64,000 nt of DNA from the NCBI GenBank assembly GCA_964384215.1, contig CAYLLB010000019.1, forward strand, positions 31,488 to 95,487, in the 5' to 3' direction. Both the position numbers and the translations under genes were made by a program. This document shows positions 1 through 8,939 of this stretch, in pieces; position 1 is the stretch's first letter, and the number at the start of each line of letters is the position of its first letter. The stretch is from JAJFUV01 sp964384215 (GTDB lineage: Bacteria > Acidobacteriota > Terriglobia > Bryobacterales > Bryobacteraceae). Below the pieces are notes generated by a model. It did not search any database and was not told where the DNA came from. It was given only the letters and a program-made list of their open reading frames with translations.

Positions 1-901
1 GCGGATCGTTGTGCCAGCTCCATGCTGTCCACCCCATTGCGAGGCGGTCGAAATAGGCGGCCAGTTTCTTCCCCCACCTGAGGTCGCCGTCATCCCCGCC
101 CCATTCGGCGGCGAATACCGGCGCCGTGGCCGCCAGGTGTCCGAACGCACCCTCCCAATCCCAGCCTTTCACCGGGTAGACGTGGGTGGAGTACACCAGA
201 TTCGGAATGTCCATGGGCATGCCGCGGAGGTCATAGCCCCAGTTGATGCCGCTGACGAGAACGAGCGAATCGGGATTGACTTCGCGGATCGATTGAATCA
301 GCCGTCGCGCCCACGGCTGCCAGTCCTCCATGGTCACGCTGTACTTTTCAGCCGGGTAAGTGGTTCCGTCCTCGCGGTTGAGCGGATAAGGATCGTCCGG
401 GAGGCGGTCGTGCGGTTCGTTGAAGATGTCATACAGGACGGCAGGCTCGTCGCGGTAACGCGTGGCAAGCACGTTCCACAATTCCAGGCTCTGCATGTTC
501 GGCAGGGGCGCCACGAAGTTGCGGCCTCCGCCGTAAGGATGATCCGCGTCGAGCCATTGCAAGTCGAGAATGGTATAGGCCCCGCATTCGGAGGTCCAGC
601 GGATCACCTGGTCCAGCGCCGCGCGATAGCTCTCCGCGGTCCAATTACCGCGCCCGTGCAAGACCCAATCCTGGTTGAACGTCAGCCGGATGACCTTCGC
701 TCCCCATTCGTTGACGATCGTCCGGATTTCGGCGCGCGAGATTTCCGCCGCCGAGAGGAATCCCTGTTCGTCCGGCTCGGAGTACTCCAGTCCGGAGCGG
801 TTCAGGCCGCGCAGCATGACCTCGGCCTTGGTGTCCGCCCTGACAATCCGGTTCTCGAGAGTCGTAAGCCGGGGCAACCCGTTCGAGAGCGCGCCCTCCA
901 T
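1..901 (-). CDS. GH5 family cellulase-like glycoside hydrolase (3' part outside window)
   Basis: Reading the minus strand from the ATG at 901 gives 300 codons with no stop to the left edge, so the C-terminus lies outside. The protein is predicted to hydrolyse beta-1,4-glucan or a related glycan. Visible GH5 features are an N-terminal LRGLNRSGLEY strand (about residues 30-40), the acid/base motif FNEP (Glu162), a THVYP strand (239-243) and the nucleophile motif EWGG (Glu266). No signal peptide follows the chosen ATG, which is odd for a cellulase. No ATG or GTG was found in the few dozen in-frame bases upstream, although the frame stays open into the preceding gene. It lies 34 bases after the M14 gene and probably ends that transcript. 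Confidence 0.85.
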   Translation of the reverse strand, partial: MEGALSNGLPRLTTLENRIVRADTKAEVMLRGLNRSGLEYSEPDEQGFLSAAEISRAEIRTIVNEWGAKVIRLTFNQDWVLHGRGNWTAESYRAALDQVIRWTSECGAYTILDLQWLDADHPYGGGRNFVAPLPNMQSLELWNVLATRYRDEPAVLYDIFNEPHDRLPDDPYPLNREDGTTYPAEKYSVTMEDWQPWARRLIQSIREVNPDSLVLVSGINWGYDLRGMPMDIPNLVYSTHVYPVKGWDWEGAFGHLAATAPVFAAEWGGDDGDLRWGKKLAAYFDRLAMGWTAWSWHNDP

Positions 902-935
902 GGCTTGATCGTACAACAGCGGCCGGATCGCGGCC

Positions 936-2141
936 TCAACGCACCAGGGCGTTGAACAGAAGCTTGAAGGTGCCGCACGTTTGGGCGCGATGCTGCGCCC
1001 TGAACCCGATCACGATCACGCGTCCCTCACCGTAGTGGGCCTGAACCATGGCGGCTTTTCCCGCCAGGGTGCGTTCGCCAATCAGCCACCCACTGCGCAG
1101 GAGATCGCTTCCGGCGTACCGGACCACCGTCTCATAACGCTCGCTGTGGAGGCCGGGCAGGATCTCAAAGGCCGGGTTGCCGCCCAGGTAGGTAGCAATC
1201 GCTTCGGCGGGCATCCCGTAAGCCAGCGGGTGTTTGGAATCCACATTCACCCGCAGAGTAGAACCGGGACACCAGAACTCTTTGGAACTCTTGCCCGCGG
1301 TGACGTCGCGCAAGCTCAGCCCGAGCTTCTCGACGGCAAGGCGGGAGGCATCGCCCAGGGTCAAGAGCGTTCCGCCCTTTTGCACGAAACTTTTCAGCGC
1401 GGCGACACCTTCGCTACCGAGGCCGCTGCGGTACTCGGGCGGCCAGGCTTCCTCCGCGAGCGCTTCTCTCGCGCTCCGCTCGCCCGTGATGGACGCCACG
1501 GAGTCGTTGGGCAGAATCACGAGATCGCAGCGTTCGTTGAGGCCCGGTTTCTTGACGTCGGCATCGAACAACGTGGCGTAGGGGAACCCGAACTGCTCGA
1601 GCAGCCAGCGGGTCCAGCCCTCGTCGGTGCTGCCGCCACGGTAGTGCTGATACACGCCAACGCGCAAGCGCCGGACTTCGGGCGCGTCAACACTTTGCTT
1701 GAGCGGCCGGAAATCGACGCCCGTCCGGCGGGCTACCGCCGCCAGTAGGTCTTGCGGCGCGTCGGACACCACGAAGTCGCCCGGCCGCAACCCGGCCTGA
1801 GCTGAAGCTACTCTTCGCACTTTCACGCCCTGAGACAGAAGTTGATTCAGGGCCCTGAAGCTCTCGTTCAGACGGCCGTCGAAGATGTAACCCGCGCTCC
1901 CGCGAGCCACGTTCCCGGCGGGCTCGAGCGGAGCAGACACCTTCGTCAAACCGGCGAGCGGTACGGCTTCGTCGAGGGGATCCACACGCACGCCCATGAA
2001 CTCGAACATCGTATCGGTGGCAAGGTCGTACGGCGAAAGCGGAGAGCCGTCGCGGGAGCGGGTCCAGTCGTTGTCCGGGTAAAAGGTGCGGCCGAGCAGG
2101 TAGCGGATCACGCCCATCTTGGGTTGCGCCATCGAAACCAC
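936..2141 (-). CDS. C-terminal part of M14-type zinc carboxypeptidase, separated by an in-frame TGA
   Basis: This 401-codon frame directly continues the M14 gene upstream: the same reading frame runs through TGA (2142-2144) and resumes with GTG GTT TCG ATG. The first residues (VVSMAQPKMG.IRYLLGRTFYPDNDW) match what I recall of the interior of long acidobacterial M14 proteins, not an N-terminus. The middle (about residues 160-330) resembles the class I glutamine-amidotransferase-like fold often found after the peptidase domain in that family. There is no signal peptide and no clear ribosome binding site before the GTG. It may be made by readthrough or reinitiation, or the gene may be broken. 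Confidence 0.75.
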   Translation of the reverse strand: MVSMAQPKMGVIRYLLGRTFYPDNDWTRSRDGSPLSPYDLATDTMFEFMGVRVDPLDEAVPLAGLTKVSAPLEPAGNVARGSAGYIFDGRLNESFRALNQLLSQGVKVRRVASAQAGLRPGDFVVSDAPQDLLAAVARRTGVDFRPLKQSVDAPEVRRLRVGVYQHYRGGSTDEGWTRWLLEQFGFPYATLFDADVKKPGLNERCDLVILPNDSVASITGERSAREALAEEAWPPEYRSGLGSEGVAALKSFVQKGGTLLTLGDASRLAVEKLGLSLRDVTAGKSSKEFWCPGSTLRVNVDSKHPLAYGMPAEAIATYLGGNPAFEILPGLHSERYETVVRYAGSDLLRSGWLIGERTLAGKAAMVQAHYGEGRVIVIGFRAQHRAQTCGTFKLLFNALVR

Positions 2142-3530
2142 TCAGGATCCCGCCGGATAGATCGTGCCGCCGGAAGTTGTGAAGCCGCGCGGAGCCTGGT
2201 GGACCTCGATTCCCTGGCCGAGCAGCTTATTCACCATCAAGGCCGCGGTCAGCGGATCGTGCTGCGTAGCCGGGATCACATAGGCGGCGGGTTTGCCCGC
2301 GGCGCCCCGCTCAGTCTGGCGCTTCGCCTTCAGATAAGCGTTCCATAGCACAGTGTCTTTGTTGCGGGCGGCCAGGTCCAGGACGGCCCAGGCAGCGATC
2401 TTCTGGCGCTCCACGATGTCACGCAGGCGCCACCAGCCGCCCGGCCAGGGATTGGGGAATGTCGTCTGGGCGTCGTAGGTGGGCAAGCCGCGGCCGCCGC
2501 CTTTGAGCTGGTCGGGATGAACGTAGATGGGCGTGGCCATCTTGGCGTGCGCCGACTCGGTCAGCATGCCCGCGATGTTGTGGAACGGCGTCATCCAGTG
2601 AAAGCCGAAGTGTCCCCAGCCGGGGTAGGAGGCCATGTTCAGAGCACCGGATTTTCCGGCCTCCTCTTCCTTATATGCCATGTGCGCGCCGTACCAGCTC
2701 ATTTCCCTCCACAGCAACGGATCGGCGTAAGGGCGAATGGGTTCCGAGTAAGGCGGAAGATAGATGCGTGCGCCGTAAGAATACTGATGGTGATGGTCCA
2801 CGTAAGCCTGGGGGACCCAGTCGCGGAGCATCAGTTTGGCCATGTACTGCGACTCCACCATGTTGGTTTGGAATGCGTCGCGGTTATTGTCGTGGCCCAC
2901 ATACTTGTGGAAGAGCCAGGGCAGGCTGCACCCTTCGTATTCGGTCCCGAGCGTCTTGTTGTACCAATCCGTGACCATGATCTGGCCGTCAGGGTTGAAG
3001 CTGGGCACCATGAAGAAGATCACGTTGTCGAGGATGCGGCGGGTCTCGTCGTCTCCGCGCGCGAGCAGGTCGTAAGCCAGTTCCGGCGCCATCTGGGTGC
3101 CGCCGATCTCGCTGGCGTGCAGGCTCATGGACTGGATGATCACCGCCCGCCCCTCACCGACGAGCTTGCGGATCTCCGGCTCCGGGATGCCCCGCGGGTC
3201 GCTGAGGCGCGCGTTTACCTCGCGCAGGCGCTCGAACCGGGAGAGGTTGCCCGCCGACGAGATGGCCACCACCAGGAACGGGTTGCCCATGGTCGTGGGC
3301 CCCATGTTGACGACCTTCAAACGTCCCGCGCTCTCCTTTTCAAGCACGCCGAAATACTCCACGATCCTGTCCCAGCGCGCCATTTTCCGGTCGCTGCCGA
3401 GCCGGAATCCGAAGAAGCTCTCGGGCGAGGTGATGCCCGTCCCGGCCAAGGCGGGACGGGCCATCCACCCGTGTCCGATCAGGAGCGCCGCCATGGCGGC
3501 AATCGCAAAGCGTCTGCTTGTGGGTTTCAT
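2142..3530 (-). CDS. M14 family zinc carboxypeptidase, catalytic part (ends at an in-frame TGA)
   Basis: Exported metallopeptidase: a Sec signal covers about residues 1-30 (ending ARPALAG). The M14 zinc ligands appear as HASE (His138, Glu141), with a third histidine in a VDHHHQY stretch (246-248). NPDG (179-182) and a TES motif (Glu325, the probable catalytic glutamate) are also present. The frame stops at TGA inside a conserved stretch (YPAGS-stop-VVSMAQP). Acidobacterial homologues, as I remember them, are about 850-900 residues long, matching 462+401 codons here. The catalytic domain is complete before the stop. The gene lies 42 bases downstream of thiD. Confidence 0.85.
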   Translation of the reverse strand: MKPTSRRFAIAAMAALLIGHGWMARPALAGTGITSPESFFGFRLGSDRKMARWDRIVEYFGVLEKESAGRLKVVNMGPTTMGNPFLVVAISSAGNLSRFERLREVNARLSDPRGIPEPEIRKLVGEGRAVIIQSMSLHASEIGGTQMAPELAYDLLARGDDETRRILDNVIFFMVPSFNPDGQIMVTDWYNKTLGTEYEGCSLPWLFHKYVGHDNNRDAFQTNMVESQYMAKLMLRDWVPQAYVDHHHQYSYGARIYLPPYSEPIRPYADPLLWREMSWYGAHMAYKEEEAGKSGALNMASYPGWGHFGFHWMTPFHNIAGMLTESAHAKMATPIYVHPDQLKGGGRGLPTYDAQTTFPNPWPGGWWRLRDIVERQKIAAWAVLDLAARNKDTVLWNAYLKAKRQTERGAAGKPAAYVIPATQHDPLTAALMVNKLLGQGIEVHQAPRGFTTSGGTIYPAGS

Positions 3531-3572
3531 GAGAGGACCACCTTGCGGCCCGACGCCGCCGCACTTCCAATA

Positions 3573-4382
<810 letters not shown>

Positions 4383-4409
4383 ATTTCGAGGATAAAGCCC
4401 GCGTGGGCC

Positions 4410-5786
4410 TCAGGGAAACTGGACGCGCGCCGGACGCGCCACGCCGCTCGAATTCGTCAGCTCGACATCCACCGCGCCGATGCCGCTCGAATCGCCCGTT
4501 ACGGGAAACACCGCGCGCAGCAGGAAGACGCCGCCGCTCTCCTTTTGCGACGCCGCGAAGTAATTCCGGAAGGCCGTCGTGACATCGACGGTCATCTGTC
4601 CGGGCTGCACCGCCCTCGCCGATTTGTCGTAAAACGTGAAAGCGAGCTTTGCCAGCGACCGCGTGTTGTCGTATCCGGTGATTTGGACCTCGAGCGCGCT
4701 GCCGCCCCGCAGGCCGCGCACGGAATCCACGCCCACGACGGCCGGCACGATGGTGGCCGACGCCGTTTCCGTGTAGTCGCCCAGTTTTGCCGTGAAGACC
4801 AGAGTGCCCGCCGTGGTGCCGGTCTGAAACAACAGCGACGTCTGCCCGTTGAAGCGTGCCACGTTTTCTCCCTCTTTCACCGTGAAGGTCACGAAGCGAG
4901 TTCCTGTGGAGGGAAACAAGACGGCCGGGTCGACATCGCTGGGCGTTGCCGCGCGCAACTCCACGCGCAATTCACCGGTGCCGCTCGAAGGTGCGGCTGA
5001 GGCGAAACGGATGGCGAGCGGGACCTGCTGCGAACTGGCGGGCGTCGCCGAGCCAAGCTCGATCAGAGGCCTGGGCAGCGGCGGATCGGCCCCCGTGCCG
5101 CGCAGCAGGAACGTACGCGAGTCCACGCGCAGAACGCCGTCGAAGGTGCCCGCCGCGGACGGTTCGAAGGTAATGTCGAACTCCGCTGTGGCTTGAGGCT
5201 CGAGCGCGAGCGGCGTGGAGACTCCGGAAGGTCCCGTGAATCCGCCGCTCTCCACCGTTATGCTGGCCACGGCGAGTTTCACCGTGGTGCGGTTTTCCAG
5301 CCGTATGCGTCGCATGGCGCGCGCGCCCCGTACGACGCGCCCGAAGTCGATGCAGCTTCCTGCGTAAAGCTCCGCCGTTTGGGCGCCGTTGACCAGTTCC
5401 GCGGTCGCCGCCGCGGTGGTCGTGCCGAACAGGATGGTAGAGGAATTATTGAAAACGAGGTTGGCGCTATACGAGCCGTAGGCGCCGGGCTGGAAGCGGA
5501 CCACGAAGTTCTGTGCCGCACCCGCCGGCAAGGATACGGGCAGCGAGGGCACCGAGGGCAGCGTGAACCCGATCCCGCTCACCGAAAGCGTCCGTAGCAT
5601 CTCGGCCGCGGCGCCGGTGTTGCGTATCCGGAAACTGAGATCCAGCGGATCGCCCACCGCCGTGGCGCCCACTTGGTAGTAAGCGCCCACGGAGCGTTCC
5701 ACCCCTTGCTCCACTATCGTCAACCGCAGTTCAGCCAGGGCCGCCAAGGGCAGCAACAAGGCGGACAACAGCGTACGGCGCATCAT
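4410..5786 (-). CDS. Secreted protein with choice-of-anchor D/ASH-type beta-sandwich repeats
   Basis: 458 residues beginning with a Sec signal peptide (about 1-18, ending ALA). Two Ig-like segments follow (about 40-130 and 135-230) with the pattern of choice-of-anchor D/ASH domains: FRIRNTGAAAEML, VRFQPGAYGSYSANLVF, then FDITFEPSAAGTFDGVLRV. The rest is further beta-rich sequence without a recognised catalytic motif. Its ATG overlaps the upstream stop (ATGA, 5783-5786), so the two are probably translationally coupled. The likely role is structural or binding at the cell surface; the actual ligand is unknown. Confidence 0.7.
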   Translation of the reverse strand: MMRRTLLSALLLPLAALAELRLTIVEQGVERSVGAYYQVGATAVGDPLDLSFRIRNTGAAAEMLRTLSVSGIGFTLPSVPSLPVSLPAGAAQNFVVRFQPGAYGSYSANLVFNNSSTILFGTTTAAATAELVNGAQTAELYAGSCIDFGRVVRGARAMRRIRLENRTTVKLAVASITVESGGFTGPSGVSTPLALEPQATAEFDITFEPSAAGTFDGVLRVDSRTFLLRGTGADPPLPRPLIELGSATPASSQQVPLAIRFASAAPSSGTGELRVELRAATPSDVDPAVLFPSTGTRFVTFTVKEGENVARFNGQTSLLFQTGTTAGTLVFTAKLGDYTETASATIVPAVVGVDSVRGLRGGSALEVQITGYDNTRSLAKLAFTFYDKSARAVQPGQMTVDVTTAFRNYFAASQKESGGVFLLRAVFPVTGDSSGIGAVDVELTNSSGVARPARVQFP

Positions 5787-6574
5787 TGGGCAGCCTCCGG
5801 CAATTGATAGATTCCTTCCCGGCCCGCGTCGAAGCGCAAACCGTAACGGGTGAGGCCCGGCGCGCCGTCATGCTGGACAGCGGCTGCCACCCAACCGGCG
5901 CCCAGCGGCGCAAACGAGCGGATCTCCCCCGCCAGCGGGAAGCGCTTTTCGGTGCCGTCATTGGCGCGCCATACCAGGTCGCCGTTCTCCGTAAACAGCG
6001 CGCTTCCGTCTTCAAGCAGGTGAACGCGTCCGGTGACTCCGGCCAGCAACCGCTCTCCGGTCACTTCGCCCCTTTCGGTCGAAATGGCGACCAGCCAGAT
6101 CTGGTCGCCTCGCGCCACGGCCACGAGCGCATGGGAGTGATCCGGCGCAGCGATGGCGGCTACTTCGCCGCCCAGCCGCTCCGCGTCGACCGGCACGGTT
6201 TCCAGCCGGTCTTCCACCACCCGTGTGAGCTGAAGGCTCTCGCGGATGTATACGAGAGCGGGAGCGCCATCGGCGTAAAAGGCAAATAGAGCATCCTCGC
6301 CCGGCGCGGCCCAACGGTTGAGTGTTTTTCCGGCGGTTCCGATAGAGATCACCTCGTCCGCAGTCTTCACCAGCGCCGATGTATCCGAGGAAGCGCAGGA
6401 AACAACGCCGCCGAGTAACGGCTCGCCCAGGATGAAGTTGGCCGCCGTACCGTACAGGGGACGCAACGCGCCGCCGTGATCGGCGAGGTATCCGATGCGA
6501 GGCCGGTCCAGCGGAGCCTGCGCGGCCAGAATCGTTGCTCCAAGAAGGAGTTGGAATAAGAACGCTCTACGCAT
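5783..6574 (-). CDS. Secreted protein of unknown function, possibly beta-propeller
   Basis: I start this gene at the ATG at 6574, because it is followed by a good signal peptide (MRRAFLFQLLLGATILAAQA) and lies 2 bases after the upstream stop; the open frame itself extends further back. The 263-residue product is rich in short beta strands with repeated bulky/acidic turns (for example DHSHALVAVARGDQIWLVAI and GDLVWRANDGTEK), which suggests blades of a propeller. I do not recognise a family. Its position between two other secreted proteins, with a 4-base overlap downstream, suggests one envelope-associated unit. Confidence 0.65.
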   Translation of the reverse strand: MRRAFLFQLLLGATILAAQAPLDRPRIGYLADHGGALRPLYGTAANFILGEPLLGGVVSCASSDTSALVKTADEVISIGTAGKTLNRWAAPGEDALFAFYADGAPALVYIRESLQLTRVVEDRLETVPVDAERLGGEVAAIAAPDHSHALVAVARGDQIWLVAISTERGEVTGERLLAGVTGRVHLLEDGSALFTENGDLVWRANDGTEKRFPLAGEIRSFAPLGAGWVAAAVQHDGAPGLTRYGLRFDAGREGIYQLPEAAQ

Positions 6575-6576
6575 AA

Positions 6577-7224
6577 TCAAGGTTTCCCCACCGTGATGCT
6601 GGGCGCGCCGACGCTGAGCGACGGCGATGTCGAAGCGCCGGCCGCATCCGCCTTCGGACTCTTCGACATGCCGGCCGCCATACCGCCGCCCACCACTCCC
6701 GCTGCTATGAGGCCGATCCAAAGCCACTTGCCGCGGGACTTTCCCGCCACGGCGGCCGGCTTCGTACCGTCTCCGCCAGTCTGTTTCCCCGCCGCGGCTT
6801 GAGACAGGTACTGGGACACCGCTGTGCCCGCGCGCGCCTGTCCCTTGGCCGCCGTCACGCGAATCTGGAATGGACCTTCGACACGGTTCCACTGCATGCC
6901 CCAGAGCGCAGCGCGGCCGTCGGAGGACGTGATGATCACTTCGGTCTTCATCCCGTTGGCGAATACACCGCCCGGCCCTTCGTCTGGAAGACGGAAATTC
7001 ACCGCCGCGCCGCTGACCGGTTTGCCGGTTTCATCCGTGATTTCCAGGACCAGCCCGCGCGAGGCGCGCGTTCCGGCCACGTGCACCGCGCCTTCCCCTT
7101 CCACCACACGGATTTGCAGGATGGCCGCTTCGTGCACGCCGCCCGCTGGCGGCGCCGGCGCGGTTTGCGCGGCAACAGCAGAGGCCAAACCAAGACTCAA
7201 CAGCCTACGACTCCAGGCGTGCAT
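6577..7224 (-). CDS. Membrane-anchored secreted protein with a Big-1/invasin-like domain
   Basis: 215 residues. A signal peptide (about 1-20) precedes a single Ig-like domain (about 50-140) with EITDETGKPVSGAAVNFRLP, the usual start of Big-1 or carboxypeptidase-regulatory-like modules. A Gly/Lys-rich linker and one transmembrane helix near residue 175 (WLWIGLIAAGVVGGG) follow, then a short Ser/Ala-rich tail. The layout suggests a domain held outside the cytoplasmic membrane. It is 37 bases after the PP2C phosphatase gene and 2 bases before the next start, so the three genes are probably co-transcribed. No enzymatic motif is seen. Confidence 0.65.
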   Translation of the reverse strand: MHAWSRRLLSLGLASAVAAQTAPAPPAGGVHEAAILQIRVVEGEGAVHVAGTRASRGLVLEITDETGKPVSGAAVNFRLPDEGPGGVFANGMKTEVIITSSDGRAALWGMQWNRVEGPFQIRVTAAKGQARAGTAVSQYLSQAAAGKQTGGDGTKPAAVAGKSRGKWLWIGLIAAGVVGGGMAAGMSKSPKADAAGASTSPSLSVGAPSITVGKP

Positions 7225-7261
7225 ACAAAGACACCTCGAGCGGCTGCTTGTGGTTCGGCGC

Positions 7262-7981
7262 CTATTCGGTGACGCGCAGCAGCACGACGGTGATGTTGTC
7301 GGGACCGCCGGCTTGGCGAGCCGCTTCGATTAAGTAGTGCGCCTGGGAGGACAAACTTATCTCGTTTTTTATTACCGCCGTGAGTTTGGAGGTATCCACC
7401 ACCCCGTGGAGGCCGTCTGTCGAAAGTAATACGGTCAGCCCTGGGCTGAGGGGAAGGCGGGCGGTCTGGACGCGGAGTGTCTCCCCGATGCCGACCACCA
7501 TCGTGAGCATGTGCCGCATGGGATGCTGGCGGAGTTGCTCCGCGGTGAGGCCCAGGCGGCGCCCGACTTCCTCCACCCAGGTTTGATCGGTGGTGATTTG
7601 TTTGAGTTCGCCGTCGCGGACCGCGTAAGCGCGGCTGTCCCCGACGTTGGCGATGAGAAGTTCGCCCGAAGCTTCCAGCGCTGCCACCACGGTGGTGCCC
7701 ATCCCCTCGAGCGACGGCTCGGCTTTGGCGATCTCGGACACCCGGAGGTTCGCATCCTCGAGAGCGCTGACGAGCACAGCGGCGGAGCGTTCGGAGCTGG
7801 CGCGGACAACTTGTTCGATGGCCTCGATGGCAAGACGAGAGGCAACTTCTCCGCCCGCCGCGCCCCCCATCCCGTCGGCCACCACGTAGAGGCCCAGATC
7901 GGGCGCGATCAGGAACGAGTCCTCGTTGTTCTGCCGCACGCAGCCACAGTCGGACTGACCAAACGCTTCAAGCATCGGCAT
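7262..7981 (-). CDS. PP2C-family serine/threonine phosphatase
   Basis: Soluble metal-dependent (Mg/Mn) phosphatase of the Stp1/PrpC type that would reverse Ser/Thr kinase signalling. All main motifs are present: QNNEDSF (18-23), VADGMGG (34-40), GMGTT (93-97), NVGDSRAY (112-119), STDGLHG (187-193) and GGPDNIT (225-231), covering the metal-binding aspartates. The length of 239 residues is typical. No partner kinase lies in this window. It is 5 bases after the CBM9-like gene and upstream of three exported proteins, so its place in the run may reflect general rather than specific co-expression. Confidence 0.92.
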   Translation of the reverse strand: MPMLEAFGQSDCGCVRQNNEDSFLIAPDLGLYVVADGMGGAAGGEVASRLAIEAIEQVVRASSERSAAVLVSALEDANLRVSEIAKAEPSLEGMGTTVVAALEASGELLIANVGDSRAYAVRDGELKQITTDQTWVEEVGRRLGLTAEQLRQHPMRHMLTMVVGIGETLRVQTARLPLSPGLTVLLSTDGLHGVVDTSKLTAVIKNEISLSSQAHYLIEAARQAGGPDNITVVLLRVTE

Positions 7982-7986
7982 GCCGA

Positions 7987-8856
7987 TTATACCGGCTTTT
8001 CGGAACCGGCGGGGCGCACCGGCTGGCTGGAAAAGTGGACGAATGTGAACGTTTCAGGAATATGGGAGTCGTAATGACCGTGCCGGTTCCATGTCCATCC
8101 GGCCCCCGGATCCAGGCGCTCGCCTCGGGGACCGATCTGCTGAAAACGCGAGCAATCGATGCGCCAGACGTCGCCGTCTTTGGGCGGCAGCGGGCGGCCG
8201 CTCGCGAGCCAGCGCATCCCTTCCCACGGGAAAGCCAGCTCCACGCTCCAGCCGCGGTCTTTCCCCTGCCGGCTGTTCAGGACCCCGTCCACGTGGACCG
8301 CGTGCCGCAGCCCGGGGAAGTCCCAATCCAGGAAGCCGTTGCGCTTGCCGCGCGGGTGGACATGCCCGCCGATGCCGTCGATAATCATCAAACGGCGGCC
8401 GGCCGGATCCCACTCCGGCACGTTGTAAGGGCTCCCCTCGCGGTACATGTCCTGCCAGATCCAGAACACCTCGTAAATGGTGTTGAGTGCGTTGATCTCG
8501 AATTCATAGTAGGCGTCGGGGCCGGCGATGAAAACTTCCAGGTCGTTATCCAGCCAGATCTTTGAATCGCGCTCGGTCAGCGTGGCCCAGACGTCGGTCT
8601 CTTCGGCGCTGAATCCGAAATAGAGGCAGCGTTCATCCCACAGCAGGCGCACGCGGGTATCGAACCACGCCGTCTTGCCCGTGACAATGTCGACGAAGGG
8701 GGTGGAAGCGGGCGCCGCCTTCCAATCGACCTCGTCCAGCTTGCCGTCGATGCGGATCGGGGCTGTCGCGCGGTAACAGGTGTAGTGGGCGATGTCCTGG
8801 TTGTAAGCCAAGGGATCTCTCCAGACAAAGGAAGCGTACAACCGGGGCCATAGCAT
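7987..8856 (-). CDS. CBM9-like carbohydrate-binding family protein
   Basis: 289 residues from the ATG at 8856; the frame opens earlier, but the residues before this ATG are not family-like. The body matches the CBM9-like fold of stand-alone sugar-binding proteins: APIRIDGKLDEVDWKAAP near the start, LWDERCLYFGFSAEETDVWA, a YYEFEINALNTIYEVFW strand and WSVELAFPWEGM. No clear signal peptide is visible. Such proteins commonly sit beside glycoside hydrolases, but here the next gene, 5 bases on, is a PP2C phosphatase. It probably begins the long minus-strand transcript and faces the plus-strand polyferredoxin gene across 83 bases. Confidence 0.75.
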   Translation of the reverse strand: MLWPRLYASFVWRDPLAYNQDIAHYTCYRATAPIRIDGKLDEVDWKAAPASTPFVDIVTGKTAWFDTRVRLLWDERCLYFGFSAEETDVWATLTERDSKIWLDNDLEVFIAGPDAYYEFEINALNTIYEVFWIWQDMYREGSPYNVPEWDPAGRRLMIIDGIGGHVHPRGKRNGFLDWDFPGLRHAVHVDGVLNSRQGKDRGWSVELAFPWEGMRWLASGRPLPPKDGDVWRIDCSRFQQIGPRGERLDPGAGWTWNRHGHYDSHIPETFTFVHFSSQPVRPAGSEKPV

Positions 8857-8903
8857 AGTCAACGGCGCGGTTGGGGAATCACACGGGGGCGTGATGCGCG
8901 TTG

Positions 8904-8909
8904 TAGAAT
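8904..8909 (+). promoter_or_regulatory. Possible -10 element TAGAAT upstream of the polyferredoxin gene
   Basis: TTGTAGAAT ends 30 bases before the ATG at 8940. No good -35 is seen at the usual spacing, so this is only a candidate. Similar TACAAT or TAGAAT hexamers precede several other plus-strand starts in the window. Confidence 0.3.
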
Positions 8910-8939
8910 CGTGCCCATGGTGCCCGCGGGAGGCGCTCA

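Noticed and set aside
11..955. Plus-strand frame of 314 codons at the left edge
   Set aside because: It is antisense to the GH5 gene, whose minus-strand reading has both catalytic motifs.
2142..2144. TGA as a selenocysteine codon
   Set aside because: No selenocysteine element was recognised downstream and M14 peptidases are not known to use it.
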